Shown: positions 1 to 8,564 of the stretch, piece after piece
Position numbering within the stretch: position 1 is the first letter of the stretch
How the letters are laid out: every line of letters starts with the position of its first letter
Assembly (NCBI RefSeq): GCF_927798175.1
Contig: NZ_CAKMMP010000001.1
Coordinates: 248,001-312,000, forward strand
DNA length: 64,000 nucleotides
From: Paenibacillus sp. JJ-223
GTDB taxonomy: Bacteria; Bacillota; Bacilli; Paenibacillales; Paenibacillaceae
Direction: 5' to 3'
Made by a program: the position numbers and the translations under genes
Notes under the pieces: model-generated
Seen by the model: only the letters and a program-made list of their open reading frames with translations
The model's database searches: none
Told to the model about the DNA's origin: nothing

Positions 1-12
1 ATCAAAATCTGA

Positions 13-18
13 TATAAT
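13..18 (+). promoter_or_regulatory. Possible -10 box (TATAAT) at the window edge
   Basis: A perfect TATAAT lies here. Any -35 element would be outside the window. Transcription from it would start around base 25, just before the hairpin at 33-61. The hairpin could then be a leader attenuator of topB rather than the end of an upstream gene. The sequence cannot decide between these. Confidence 0.4.
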
Positions 19-32
19 GGATTATAGAAGCA

Positions 33-61
33 GGGGCTTCCGTGGGCGGAAGGCCCTTTTT
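33..61 (+). terminator. Rho-independent terminator before topB
   Basis: A GC-rich stem (GGGCTTCCG with CGGAAGGCCC, one bulge) is followed by a run of five T. It either ends the upstream gene or attenuates topB. A second short perfect inverted repeat, CCGTCA-TG-TGACGG, follows at 63-76 and could shape the topB leader. Confidence 0.75.
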
Positions 62-97
62 GCCGTCATGTGACGGTATAGGAGGAGATTGAGACGG

Positions 98-2416
98 ATG
101 AAGACACTGGTTATCGCGGAGAAACCGGACATGGGGAGAACCATTGCCGCCGTTATGGAACCCGGGGCCAAGAACAATCGCACGTATCTGGAAGGCGAAA
201 GCTATATCATTACGTGGGCGATCGGACACTTGCTCGGACTTGCAGAACCGGATGCTTATGATAGCAAATATAAGCGTTGGAACCTCGCGGATTTGCCGAT
301 CATTCCGGACCAGTTCAAAATTGTCCCTAACCCGAAAACGAAGGATCAACTGAAAACGATCGGTGAACTGGCCAAAAAATGCTCCATGATCGTTAATGCT
401 TGCGATGCGGGGCGTGAAGGACAATACATTTTTGCATTGATCCAACAGCAGCTAAAGCTTCGTCAACCGGTCAAACGACTGTGGATATCGGACCTGACGG
501 CCGAAAGCATACGGAAGGGATTCGCAGGGCTAAAGGATGCTTCCGAATTCGAAAATCTGACGCATGCTGCGCGGGCGCGAAGCGAGGCCGATTGGTTAAT
601 CGGCATGAATGCGTCGAGAGCGTTCACGACCCGCCACAATGCGCTTTTGTCCGTGGGGCGTGTGCAGACCCCTGTTTTGGCGCTGATCTATGACCGTGAA
701 ACGGAGATCGAAGCTTTTCAGTCCCAGACTTACTACGAGGTTGCTGCTTGGTTCCGCCAGGAGGATGTGGAGTACCGCGGAGTGCTGCAGGTTCAAGGAG
801 ACAAGCTGACTGATCTTGAGGCGGCGGAGGGCATTGCAGCGAGCGTAAAGGGGAAGACGGGCCGCATTGCCAAATACGAGGCGAAACCGACAAAGGAGTA
901 TCCGTACCGGTTATACGACTTGACCCTTTTACAGCGGGAGGCCAATGCGAAATTCGGTTACGGCGCGAAAAAAACGTTAGATATTGCCCAAGCTCTTTAT
1001 GAAAAGCACAAGGTCATTTCGTATCCGCGGACCAATTCCAATTACGTGACCGAACAAAATTTGGACGGCATGCATAAAACGCTGAACATGCTCAAAACAG
1101 GAGCATACAGTGAGCTTGCCCAAGGCGCGAAGCCTGAATTGGTGCATAAAAACAACAAGGGTGTCTGCAATCCATCCAAGGTGGAGGATCACCATGCCAT
1201 CCTGCCTACACTGAAGCGGCCGGGGACGTTGTCGAAGGACGAGCAGAACATTTACGATTTGATCGTCCGGCGATTTTTGTCCCATTTTTATCCTCCGGCA
1301 GAGTATAAGCAGCATACCGTGCTGACCGAGGTGGAGAAACACACTTTCAAAACATCCGTAAAAGAGCTCATTTCGTTGGGGTGGAAAGCGGTTCTTCCCG
1401 CAGCGGATCAGGAAAAGGGCAAGACGTCGGGCAAAAAGAGGGGCAAAGCCGGCGCTCAGGAGGAGGAGGAACCCGAAGAATGGACGGACAAGGCGTTTTC
1501 GGTACGGCCTGAGCTCCCGGTGCAGTGCCAGAAAAGCGAATGCAAGGAGAAGGCGACCCAGCCGCCGAAAAGCTATACCGAAGGCACGTTGTTGCGTGCG
1601 ATGGAAAGTGCGGGCAAACAGATCGAGAACGAGGAGCTTCGCGACGCGATGAAAGACAGCGGCCTAGGCACCCCTGCAACGCGGGCAGCTACGATCGAAC
1701 GGCTTAAAAACGTCGGTTATATCACCATGCAGGGGAAAAAGATGCAATTGACGCTGAAAGGGCGAACGGCCATCGAGTTGATTCGGCGTGCCGGGGTCGA
1801 CCTGTTGACTTCGCCCGAAATGACTGGCCAGTGGGAGCGAAGGTTGTACCAGATTTCCAAAGGCGAAGCCGGGCAGGACAAATTTATGGAAAACGTGAAA
1901 AAGTTTACGTTATCCATCATCGATAAAGTGCGTGTCCAGACACCGGCTCCGGCGGACGCGTTTGGTGACGAAGCGCGTGGCGGCCGCGGCAAGGGCAAAG
2001 GGAAAGGAAACCGTGCACGCAAAAGCAGCTCGTCTTCAACAGGTTCTCGGCAGGCGGAGTCGGTTGCGACGCGAAGCAGAACAGCTGCAGCAGCAACTAC
2101 CGGCACGATCAAAACCCCGGACAAGGCAAACGCAGGAAGCAGGGAAGCTTTAGGTTCATGTCCTTCGCAGGGGTGTACGGGGCATATTATCGAGGGCAAT
2201 AAAGGTTTCGGATGCACCCGCTATAAGGAAGGCTGTCGATTCGTCATTTGGAAAGAATATGCGGGCAAAAAAATTACGGGCACGATGCTGAAGTCGCTGA
2301 TTGAGAAAGGAAGCACTCAGGTGCTGTCCTTTAAACGGAAAGACGGGAGCACCGTTAAGGCGAGGATTATCCTTGAGGACCGCTCCACCGGTAAGTTGTC
2401 TGCAGAACGTGTTTAG
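98..2416 (+). CDS. topB: DNA topoisomerase III
   Basis: Type IA topoisomerase that cuts and passes single DNA strands, used in decatenation and recombination. The 772-residue protein starts with the Toprim domain (VIAEKPDMG, then CDAGREG). The catalytic tyrosine is in ISYPRTNS at about Y309. The C-terminus carries a four-cysteine zinc-ribbon-like repeat (CPSQGC, GC..., EGC). Two charged low-complexity insertions, near residues 440-465 and 630-700, are rich in Lys, Gly, Ser and Glu and look like flexible linkers. ATG 98 is chosen because GGAGGAG lies 10 bases upstream; a TTG nine bases earlier would touch that ribosome site. It is monocistronic between two hairpins. Confidence 0.95.
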   Translation: MKTLVIAEKPDMGRTIAAVMEPGAKNNRTYLEGESYIITWAIGHLLGLAEPDAYDSKYKRWNLADLPIIPDQFKIVPNPKTKDQLKTIGELAKKCSMIVNACDAGREGQYIFALIQQQLKLRQPVKRLWISDLTAESIRKGFAGLKDASEFENLTHAARARSEADWLIGMNASRAFTTRHNALLSVGRVQTPVLALIYDRETEIEAFQSQTYYEVAAWFRQEDVEYRGVLQVQGDKLTDLEAAEGIAASVKGKTGRIAKYEAKPTKEYPYRLYDLTLLQREANAKFGYGAKKTLDIAQALYEKHKVISYPRTNSNYVTEQNLDGMHKTLNMLKTGAYSELAQGAKPELVHKNNKGVCNPSKVEDHHAILPTLKRPGTLSKDEQNIYDLIVRRFLSHFYPPAEYKQHTVLTEVEKHTFKTSVKELISLGWKAVLPAADQEKGKTSGKKRGKAGAQEEEEPEEWTDKAFSVRPELPVQCQKSECKEKATQPPKSYTEGTLLRAMESAGKQIENEELRDAMKDSGLGTPATRAATIERLKNVGYITMQGKKMQLTLKGRTAIELIRRAGVDLLTSPEMTGQWERRLYQISKGEAGQDKFMENVKKFTLSIIDKVRVQTPAPADAFGDEARGGRGKGKGKGNRARKSSSSSTGSRQAESVATRSRTAAAATTGTIKTPDKANAGSREALGSCPSQGCTGHIIEGNKGFGCTRYKEGCRFVIWKEYAGKKITGTMLKSLIEKGSTQVLSFKRKDGSTVKARIILEDRSTGKLSAERV

Positions 2417-2468
2417 GCGTATGGTTGGCGCCGATCGATAACGGCACGAGCCAAAACTGGAATGACAA

Positions 2469-2503
2469 AAAAGGACCCGAGAGATAGAGACGGGTCCTTT
2501 TTT
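2469..2503. terminator. Bidirectional terminator between topB and the HAD gene
   Basis: AAAGGACCCG and CGGGTCCTTT form a strong stem with A-runs on the left and T-runs on the right. It can stop transcription from both converging genes. Confidence 0.85.
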
Positions 2504-2581
2504 GTGGTTGGGTTCTTCATTTTGGCTTCAGTGCCCTATGACTAATTCGGAAGACGGATCAAAGAAGCAAAGAGTCCTATC

Positions 2582-3358
2582 TCATTTCGACTGGTGCCGA
2601 TAGATTCGTTTTGCATGGTGCTGCAGATTTTCATGAATAATCTCTGGCACTTCTTTCAAGGCAGTGATCGTGTACATGGACACATCAGGGTTGGGCTGAA
2701 GCTCCACGATGTTATACTGCCACTCGTTCGGCTGTTTGATATAAATGCTGTGGATGCCCGCCGTTACTGCCGGCATAATATCCGTGCGAAGCGAATTGCC
2801 CACCATCCAGGTTGCAGTGCGGTCGAACGGTCCGTTTGACAGAATACCCTCCAATGCTTCGATGTTTTTATGCTGCCGGATATAGATCCGGTCATCGAAG
2901 TAAAGAGATAACTTCATCTGATCGATTTTGCGCTGTTGAATGACTTTTTCCCCGCCGGTATACAGATAAAGGGAATGTCCTTCCGATTTCAGCTTCTCCA
3001 ACGTTTCGACCATGTGCGGGTAAGGCTCGACTTCCTGTTCGTATACGCTCATTCCCAGCTTGTGCAGGTAAGCCTCTTCGGAAGCAGCCGTCGGTCGTTT
3101 ATACTTTTGCGAAAAGTAGCGATACGTGTCAATCAGCGATTGAGGGAAGTGATGGCTCGCGAAGCCGACTTTGTTTACTCCCGTAACATCGATCTCCAGC
3201 TGTTTGTCCCGAACCTGCTGAACGGACAAGGCATCGCCTTTAAACCATTCCTGCATATTTTCGAAAAACTCGCCAAGCACGAGGTTGAAGTATTTGTTGC
3301 AATAGACGAGCGTATCGTCGAGATCGAATAATATGTGCTGTTTCCAGGTGTTCATCAT
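2582..3358 (-). CDS. HAD-superfamily hydrolase
   Basis: Likely phosphatase of the haloacid dehalogenase family, 258 residues, cytoplasmic. Motif I is FDLDDTLVY with the nucleophile and acid/base Asp pair. Motif II is the Thr in LYTGGEK. Motif IV is the acidic GNSLRTDI segment. A cap region lies between motifs I and II. The start has two adjacent ATG codons after AAGGAGTG; either fits. The gene follows the ArsR-like regulator by 47 bases on the same strand, so the two are probably co-transcribed. The substrate cannot be told from the sequence. Confidence 0.85.
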   Translation of the reverse strand: MMNTWKQHILFDLDDTLVYCNKYFNLVLGEFFENMQEWFKGDALSVQQVRDKQLEIDVTGVNKVGFASHHFPQSLIDTYRYFSQKYKRPTAASEEAYLHKLGMSVYEQEVEPYPHMVETLEKLKSEGHSLYLYTGGEKVIQQRKIDQMKLSLYFDDRIYIRQHKNIEALEGILSNGPFDRTATWMVGNSLRTDIMPAVTAGIHSIYIKQPNEWQYNIVELQPNPDVSMYTITALKEVPEIIHENLQHHAKRIYRHQSK

Positions 3359-3405
3359 TAATCACTCCTTGCAGCCGACGGCTACGCATTTCATTCCGAT
3401 ACGGA

Positions 3406-4326
3406 TCAAATACGTATGTAGGATTCCAAAAACATGTTCAATTCGGAAACGCCATCGGGACGGATGCTGTATTTTTCTTTGCGATTGCTGCCGAGCAAAT
3501 GGGTGCGCAGCAGTCCGGCAATGCGAAGCGCCATAACCTGATCCTTGACCGTATCCTCATCCTTGCCGAGCATTTCGCACATTTCGGCGAGTGATCGGGG
3601 TTCCCCGGAGACGTAGCGGAGCAGGCGAAGCCTTTCCGGATCGGAAAGGGCATGGGTAAAACGCAATAAGCAGGTAGGCGGCTGATCCTCGTCCTCTTCC
3701 GGAACATCAATCGGATACTGCATGATCATCGCGCCTTCATAGAAATTATACATATTAATAGGCCGATTATGGACGGTCGGGAACAAAATGACCTCTTTGA
3801 CACCAGGGGTCGGTTCGACGATTACGCCTGCGGTGGCGTATTCCACGAGCAGCTCAGGACCCATCTTGTCAAGCAGTATCCGTTTCTCTTCGGCGTCTTC
3901 TTCAATCCAGCACCGGTAATCCTGGCTGATATCCTGGCAATAGTGCTCGTTCCAAAGACGAAGCAAAGGAAGATAACTGTTGCAAATGCGCGTAGTTTCT
4001 TCTATTGTAATATGCGGCATAAGGGCAGAGATCCTCGCGAGCGATTGCTCGGGGGTCGAATCGGCCAGCATGCCAAGGAAATCCTCGTTTTCTTGGCCGC
4101 AATCGCGATAGGCTGCCCAAGCGAACAGAACGTCAAAATCGTCGAAAGGCCAGGCGGCTGCCGGAGCCAATGCAGCCTTCACGTTGGAACTTAGTTTGCC
4201 TTCGACGTCCAGAATCCATTCAGGACCAATATCCAGATGCTGGATCCATTTCTTCGTCACATAAACCATGAAGCTGTTGAGCATCTCATATATCGGTGAA
4301 ACATCAATTTTAACTTGATAAGACAT
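3406..4326 (-). CDS. ArsR-like winged-helix transcriptional regulator
   Basis: Protein of 306 residues. The last third (about 215-290) is a winged helix with ALSDPERLRLLRYVSGEPRSL and ..EMCEMLGKDEDTVKDQV, the typical ArsR recognition region. The first 200 residues match no domain I can name and may bind a ligand or mediate dimer contacts. No ArsR metal-binding ELCVC motif is present, so this is not a classic arsenic sensor. It is transcribed divergently from an MFS transporter across 214 bases that hold a palindrome at 4467-4476, which fits local control of that transporter. Confidence 0.8.
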   Translation of the reverse strand: MSYQVKIDVSPIYEMLNSFMVYVTKKWIQHLDIGPEWILDVEGKLSSNVKAALAPAAAWPFDDFDVLFAWAAYRDCGQENEDFLGMLADSTPEQSLARISALMPHITIEETTRICNSYLPLLRLWNEHYCQDISQDYRCWIEEDAEEKRILLDKMGPELLVEYATAGVIVEPTPGVKEVILFPTVHNRPINMYNFYEGAMIMQYPIDVPEEDEDQPPTCLLRFTHALSDPERLRLLRYVSGEPRSLAEMCEMLGKDEDTVKDQVMALRIAGLLRTHLLGSNRKEKYSIRPDGVSELNMFLESYIRI

Positions 4327-4466
4327 ACGATGCGGAATCCTCCCGTCACATCATTTATACGCAGCGACTTATGTACTATTATGGCTTGTTTTAGAGGGCG
4401 TTGTCCACTATAATGTTCAAGTCCGGGACAAACGGCCTTACCACTGGCAGGGTTCGGGCGAATAAC

Positions 4467-4476
4467 TAGATATCTA
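4467..4476. promoter_or_regulatory. Palindrome in the regulator/MFS intergenic region
   Basis: TAGATATCTA is a perfect 10-base palindrome. It extends to 16 bases (4464-4479) with one mismatched pair. It lies 65 bases before the MFS start, between two divergent genes, a usual place for an ArsR-type operator. Binding is inferred. Confidence 0.4.
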
Positions 4477-4540
4477 TTTAATGTAAAAAGTCGTCAGCGA
4501 TGGCGATTTTTCTTTGTATGCACGCAGGGGGAATCATTTT

Positions 4541-5728
4541 ATGTCAAAAAACAGCAGTATCGCCACACATTCATTATCGAATTATTTCATCTTGATTACC
4601 GTCATTGTCGTTGCCGGAATAAGCCAGGGCTTATTATTGCCGGTGCTGTCGATCTTTTTGGAGGAGCGAGGCGTTTCACCCGGCCTAAACGGCTTAAACG
4701 CCGCAGCGCTGTATATTGGCTCCTTTGCGATGACACTTATTGCGGAACGATTGCTTGGTGCCATCGGGTTCAAGCGGTTGATCGTGAGCGGACTGGTTTT
4801 GGTCATGTTCGCGCTTGTCCTTTTTCCTTATATCCCTGATATCAGGGTATGGTTTATGTTGCGGCTGATCGTAGGTTTGGGGGACAGCGCTTTGCATTAT
4901 GCAGCTCAACTCTGGGTGCTGCTGGTAACAACGCCCGAAAAGAGGGGGCGCTACATCTCCTTGTATGGCATGTCTTACGGACTTGGCTTTAGCATCGGGC
5001 CGCTGGGAATCAAGCTGCTTGGTTATGGAGAAGCGGTTCCGTTCTGGGTGCTGTTTGCGTGTCTGGCGGCTGTGTTGATGCTGGTTTTGATCAAACTTCC
5101 GGATGCAAGACCGGAAAAGACGGAGCAGGGCGAACGGCCGGAGAGACGTTTTCGGCGCAGCTTTGCATGGGCATGGTATGCCTTGCTGCCTGCGTTTTTA
5201 TACGGTTACATGGAAGCCGGAATGAACAGCAATTTCCCGGTATACGGTTTGCGCATTGGTTTCGATGCCAATGAGATTTCGTCGCTGCTGCCGTTTGTGG
5301 GGATTGGGGGACTACTTCTGCAGCTTCCGCTGGGCATGCTCAGCGACCGCTTTGGGCGCAAAGCGGTATTGATGTTTGCCGGGATCATGGGAGGAGCGAC
5401 GTTTCTGGTTTTCCCGCTGGCAGGTACACATTTCTGGTGGGCCTTGGTTCTCTTGACCGTGGCTGGCGGCCTGGTCGGCTCCTTTTTTTCGCTTGGCTTG
5501 GCCTACGCTGCTGATATTTTGCCCAAGGCGTTTTTGCCGGCGGCGAATGTGGTCGCTTCTTTTTACTTTACGATCGGCAGCATGATCGGCCCCAATCTGG
5601 GCGGTCAATTCATTCATTGGTTCTCGCCGGGAAGCATGTTTGTTTTGCTGGGGGTGTTATACATGCTTTTTGGCATCGGAGGACTGTTATTCAAGCGTAA
5701 ACCTTCCAAGGAATTTGTGGTAGAATAG
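4541..5728 (+). CDS. MFS transporter, drug-efflux-like
   Basis: Major facilitator membrane protein of 395 residues with about 12 hydrophobic segments. The loop 2-3 and loop 8-9 signatures are weak in the first half and clear in the second (GMLSDRFGRKAVL). ATG 4541 is chosen because CAGGGGGA precedes it by about 9 bases; an in-frame ATG at 4514 lacks a ribosome site. It is divergent from the ArsR-like gene, which probably represses it. The substrate is unknown. Confidence 0.85.
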   Translation: MSKNSSIATHSLSNYFILITVIVVAGISQGLLLPVLSIFLEERGVSPGLNGLNAAALYIGSFAMTLIAERLLGAIGFKRLIVSGLVLVMFALVLFPYIPDIRVWFMLRLIVGLGDSALHYAAQLWVLLVTTPEKRGRYISLYGMSYGLGFSIGPLGIKLLGYGEAVPFWVLFACLAAVLMLVLIKLPDARPEKTEQGERPERRFRRSFAWAWYALLPAFLYGYMEAGMNSNFPVYGLRIGFDANEISSLLPFVGIGGLLLQLPLGMLSDRFGRKAVLMFAGIMGGATFLVFPLAGTHFWWALVLLTVAGGLVGSFFSLGLAYAADILPKAFLPAANVVASFYFTIGSMIGPNLGGQFIHWFSPGSMFVLLGVLYMLFGIGGLLFKRKPSKEFVVE

Positions 5729-5809
5729 AAGCGGGTGTTCGCATGGAAATGTATGTCCTTTTCCGAGTACACTAGTAGTAGGAAAACATGGACAAGAGGA
5801 GACGTCGCG

Positions 5810-6535
5810 ATGATCAGAGTAGAGAATTTGAATAAATTCGTAGGAGCGGACCGGATTCCGGTGCTGCGCGATATCCGATTCGATATGCAACAGGGGGAAA
5901 TGATCGCCGTCGTAGGCGCCAGCGGGAGCGGCAAAAGCATGCTTTTGAAATGCCTTGCCCTCATGGAAAAATGGGATAGCGGCAAGTTTACCGTCGACGG
6001 AGTCGACATTTTGAGCCAAGGCTGGTCCGGAAAAACGAAAATCAAGCGCGAATGGGCATACTTGGAGCAAAACCCGCAATTGTATCCGAGGCGCACGGCC
6101 CTGAAAAATGTGCTGATCGGCCGGGCCGGACAAACACCGTGGTGGAGGATGCTCACCGGTATGGTAAGATCCGACGATTACATGGGAGCCATGGACGTGC
6201 TGGAAGGGCTGGGGCTGCTGGATAAAGCGCACCAAACCGCCGAAAAGTTGAGCGGTGGCGAGAGGCAGCGTGTCGCTACGGCAAGGGCCCTTGCTCATGG
6301 CGCAAAGGTCATTCTGGCCGATGAACCTGTGGTGGGGCTTGATCCGCATACGGCGGATTCCGTGCTGGAAACGCTGCGCAAATTGTGTGAACAGGAACGA
6401 GCAACCGTCATCGCGGTGCTGCCGATCGAACTGGCCGAGAAGCATGCGACCCGGATCTGGGGGCTTGCAGAAGGCCGCATCGTTTTCGATATCCGCGGAC
6501 GGAGACTGACGCAGCAAGAAAAAAATCTGATTTGA
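5810..6535 (+). CDS. ABC transporter ATPase, PhnC-like, without H-loop histidine
   Basis: Nucleotide-binding subunit of 241 residues. It has Walker A GASGSGKS, a Q-loop region (LEQNPQLYPRR), signature LSGGERQR, Walker B VILADEP and D-loop GLDP. The closest family I recognise is the phosphonate importer ATPase PhnC. At the switch position, where PhnC has a Leu-His pair, this protein reads VLPIELA, so the H-loop histidine is replaced by Pro. No permease or binding protein gene adjoins it. It leads an operon with an FG-GAP lipoprotein and a two-component system, so it may act in sensing or envelope work rather than in import. Start ATG 5810 follows AAGAGGAG. Confidence 0.85.
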   Translation: MIRVENLNKFVGADRIPVLRDIRFDMQQGEMIAVVGASGSGKSMLLKCLALMEKWDSGKFTVDGVDILSQGWSGKTKIKREWAYLEQNPQLYPRRTALKNVLIGRAGQTPWWRMLTGMVRSDDYMGAMDVLEGLGLLDKAHQTAEKLSGGERQRVATARALAHGAKVILADEPVVGLDPHTADSVLETLRKLCEQERATVIAVLPIELAEKHATRIWGLAEGRIVFDIRGRRLTQQEKNLI

Positions 6536-6547
6536 TTGAAATGAGTG

Positions 6548-7873
6548 ATGAAATTGCTTAATTCGCGCTGGAGGCGAGCATTCGCTGGCGGAGCCGTCTC
6601 CATGATGCTTGTTTCGCTACTGAGTGGGTGTACGGTCATCAGCGATCCCAAAATATTGATGAAACCGCCGACGATGTCGATGGACAAGGAGAGGCTGTAT
6701 ACCATCGTACAGAAAGAACAGCCGCCGGAAAGCAAACTGATCCGTCCCAAAGATCTGAATAATACGAGCATGATTCGTGTAGCCGATCTGGATGGGGACG
6801 GTACGCGGGAGGCCATCGTTTTTTACGATACTCCCAACGAAAATGTGCGCATCCACGGCATGCTGCTCGAAGAACAAGGGGATACCTGGGTTAAAAAATT
6901 GACGTTTGACGTGCCGGGCAACAGTCTCGAGTCCTTCAAACTGCTTGACATTACGAACGATGGCTACCCTGATATCGTGCTTGGAGTGAGCTTGGAAGCG
7001 CAAAAAGCTATGATGGCATATTCTTATAAAGGCGGAGCCCTTGAACAGGTGATGGGCGGCGTTCCGTATAATCAACTGGTGATTGACGACGGCCAGGGGA
7101 ATCCGTTGGATCTGAACGGGGATGGGGAGAACGACTTTGTTATCGTGTCGCTGAATACCAGCGGGTTTGTTTCGATTGCCCTCTACCAGTATAACGAAGG
7201 AAGCTTCAAGGAACTCGACCGGATCCAGTCCGATTACACGGTGAAGGACATTTATACCGCCCTTGGCGGTCAGGTTGCAGAAAACCGGACAGGTATTGCG
7301 CTGGATGCCGAGTTGGATGACCGGAGCACATTTTCCCAGATCGTCTACGTTAAGGATAATAAACTGGTGAATGCTTTCCAATCTCCGGACCAAACGTACA
7401 GAGATGACAAAATTTTAAGCGGTGACATCAACAATGATGGTATTATTGAATTTGGACTGAAAGAAACGCCCAAAGGTTGGGAGCACTATGTGTTCAATGA
7501 CCGGATGTGGTTTTACACGTTTTATCAATGGGATGGAAATGAAGGCAAGAAATTTGTGAATTTCCAATACAGGGATGACGCGAATTTGTTCCATTTGAAT
7601 CTAAAACCCGAGTGGTATGGCAAAATCACCATTGATACCAAATCCGAGAAGGGCAAATATATTCGCTTCAAAATGATCGATTCCGACGAAACGGTCGGTG
7701 AGATTCGATATTTCACCATGTCTCAGTGGGAGCAGGAGAAAGGCAAGAAGTGGAAAGAAATTACGCGAACGAGTGATCGTGTAATTGCTTCGCGTGGCGC
7801 GCAATTGGATGGTAATGACGGATTACTGGACAATATATCGCAGCTGAACAGAAAGGAAGAACTAAATGAGTAA
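6548..7873 (+). CDS. Lipoprotein with FG-GAP/VCBS-like repeats
   Basis: Predicted lipoprotein of 441 residues. An N-terminal signal with lipobox LLSGC would anchor it to the outer face of the membrane. At least four Asp/Asn-rich repeats follow: VADLDGDGTREA, DITNDGYPDI, DLNGDGENDF and GDINNDGIIE. These resemble the calcium-binding loops of FG-GAP/VCBS beta-propellers. It starts 12 bases after the ABC ATPase and overlaps the response regulator by 8 bases, so it is translationally coupled to a two-component system and may be an extracytoplasmic accessory sensor. A GTG one codon earlier is also possible. Confidence 0.8.
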   Translation: MKLLNSRWRRAFAGGAVSMMLVSLLSGCTVISDPKILMKPPTMSMDKERLYTIVQKEQPPESKLIRPKDLNNTSMIRVADLDGDGTREAIVFYDTPNENVRIHGMLLEEQGDTWVKKLTFDVPGNSLESFKLLDITNDGYPDIVLGVSLEAQKAMMAYSYKGGALEQVMGGVPYNQLVIDDGQGNPLDLNGDGENDFVIVSLNTSGFVSIALYQYNEGSFKELDRIQSDYTVKDIYTALGGQVAENRTGIALDAELDDRSTFSQIVYVKDNKLVNAFQSPDQTYRDDKILSGDINNDGIIEFGLKETPKGWEHYVFNDRMWFYTFYQWDGNEGKKFVNFQYRDDANLFHLNLKPEWYGKITIDTKSEKGKYIRFKMIDSDETVGEIRYFTMSQWEQEKGKKWKEITRTSDRVIASRGAQLDGNDGLLDNISQLNRKEELNE

Positions 7874-8564
7874 AGTGCTTATTCTTGAAGATGAAGAATC
7901 GATCCGCAGTTTTATCGTCATTAATCTGAAACGAAACGGATTTGAAGTGCTGGAAGCGGGTGACGGAAATGAGGCGCTCCGCATTTTGCAATCCGTGCCG
8001 GATATCGACCTCGCATTGCTGGATGTCATGGTGCCGGGCATAGACGGTTTTGAAGTATGCAGACGCATTCGGGAAACGAATGAACGAATCGGTATTATTT
8101 TCCTTACAGCCAAGGTACAGGAGCAAGACAAAGTGTATGCACTTTCGGTGGGAGCCGATGACCATGTGAGCAAGCCGTTCAGCCCGACGGAGCTGATTGC
8201 CCGCATCCAGTCTTTGCTGCGCAGGGTCAACGTGCATCGTGAGACGGCTGCCAAGGTGACGTTCCAGTCAGGACCGTTTTCGTTGGACTTGATCTCCAAG
8301 CAGTTCAAGAAAAACAACGAGCTGATCGAACTGACGCCGACCGAATTTTCGTTGATCCAGTTCTTCCTCGAAAAAGAAAACACGCCGCTGAGCCGCGATC
8401 TGCTGCTTGATCACGTATGGGGCAAGGAGTATATGGGAGATCCCAAAATCGTCGATGTGAACATCCGCCGTTTGCGCCAAAAAATCGAAAACAATCCTTC
8501 CGAACCAGAGTACCTGCAAACCGTATGGGGACACGGGTATAAGTGGAAGGGCAGGGATCAATGA
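7866..8564 (+). CDS. OmpR/PhoB-family response regulator
   Basis: Protein of 232 residues. The receiver domain (1-120) has the acidic pair in LEDEES, phospho-acceptor D53 in LLDVMVPG, the conserved Thr in FLTAK, and Lys in SKPFSP. The C-terminal winged helix (about 130-230) has ELTPTEFSLI and the YLQTVWGHGYKW wing. It overlaps the upstream lipoprotein gene and shares an ATGA overlap with the kinase gene, the usual arrangement of a cognate pair. The target genes are unknown; its own operon is a natural guess. Confidence 0.93.
   Translation: MSKVLILEDEESIRSFIVINLKRNGFEVLEAGDGNEALRILQSVPDIDLALLDVMVPGIDGFEVCRRIRETNERIGIIFLTAKVQEQDKVYALSVGADDHVSKPFSPTELIARIQSLLRRVNVHRETAAKVTFQSGPFSLDLISKQFKKNNELIELTPTEFSLIQFFLEKENTPLSRDLLLDHVWGKEYMGDPKIVDVNIRRLRQKIENNPSEPEYLQTVWGHGYKWKGRDQ

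Noticed and set aside
5687..6517. 276-codon open frame on the minus strand
   Set aside because: Antisense to the ABC ATPase with intact Walker and signature motifs; composition and lack of a ribosome site mark it as a shadow.
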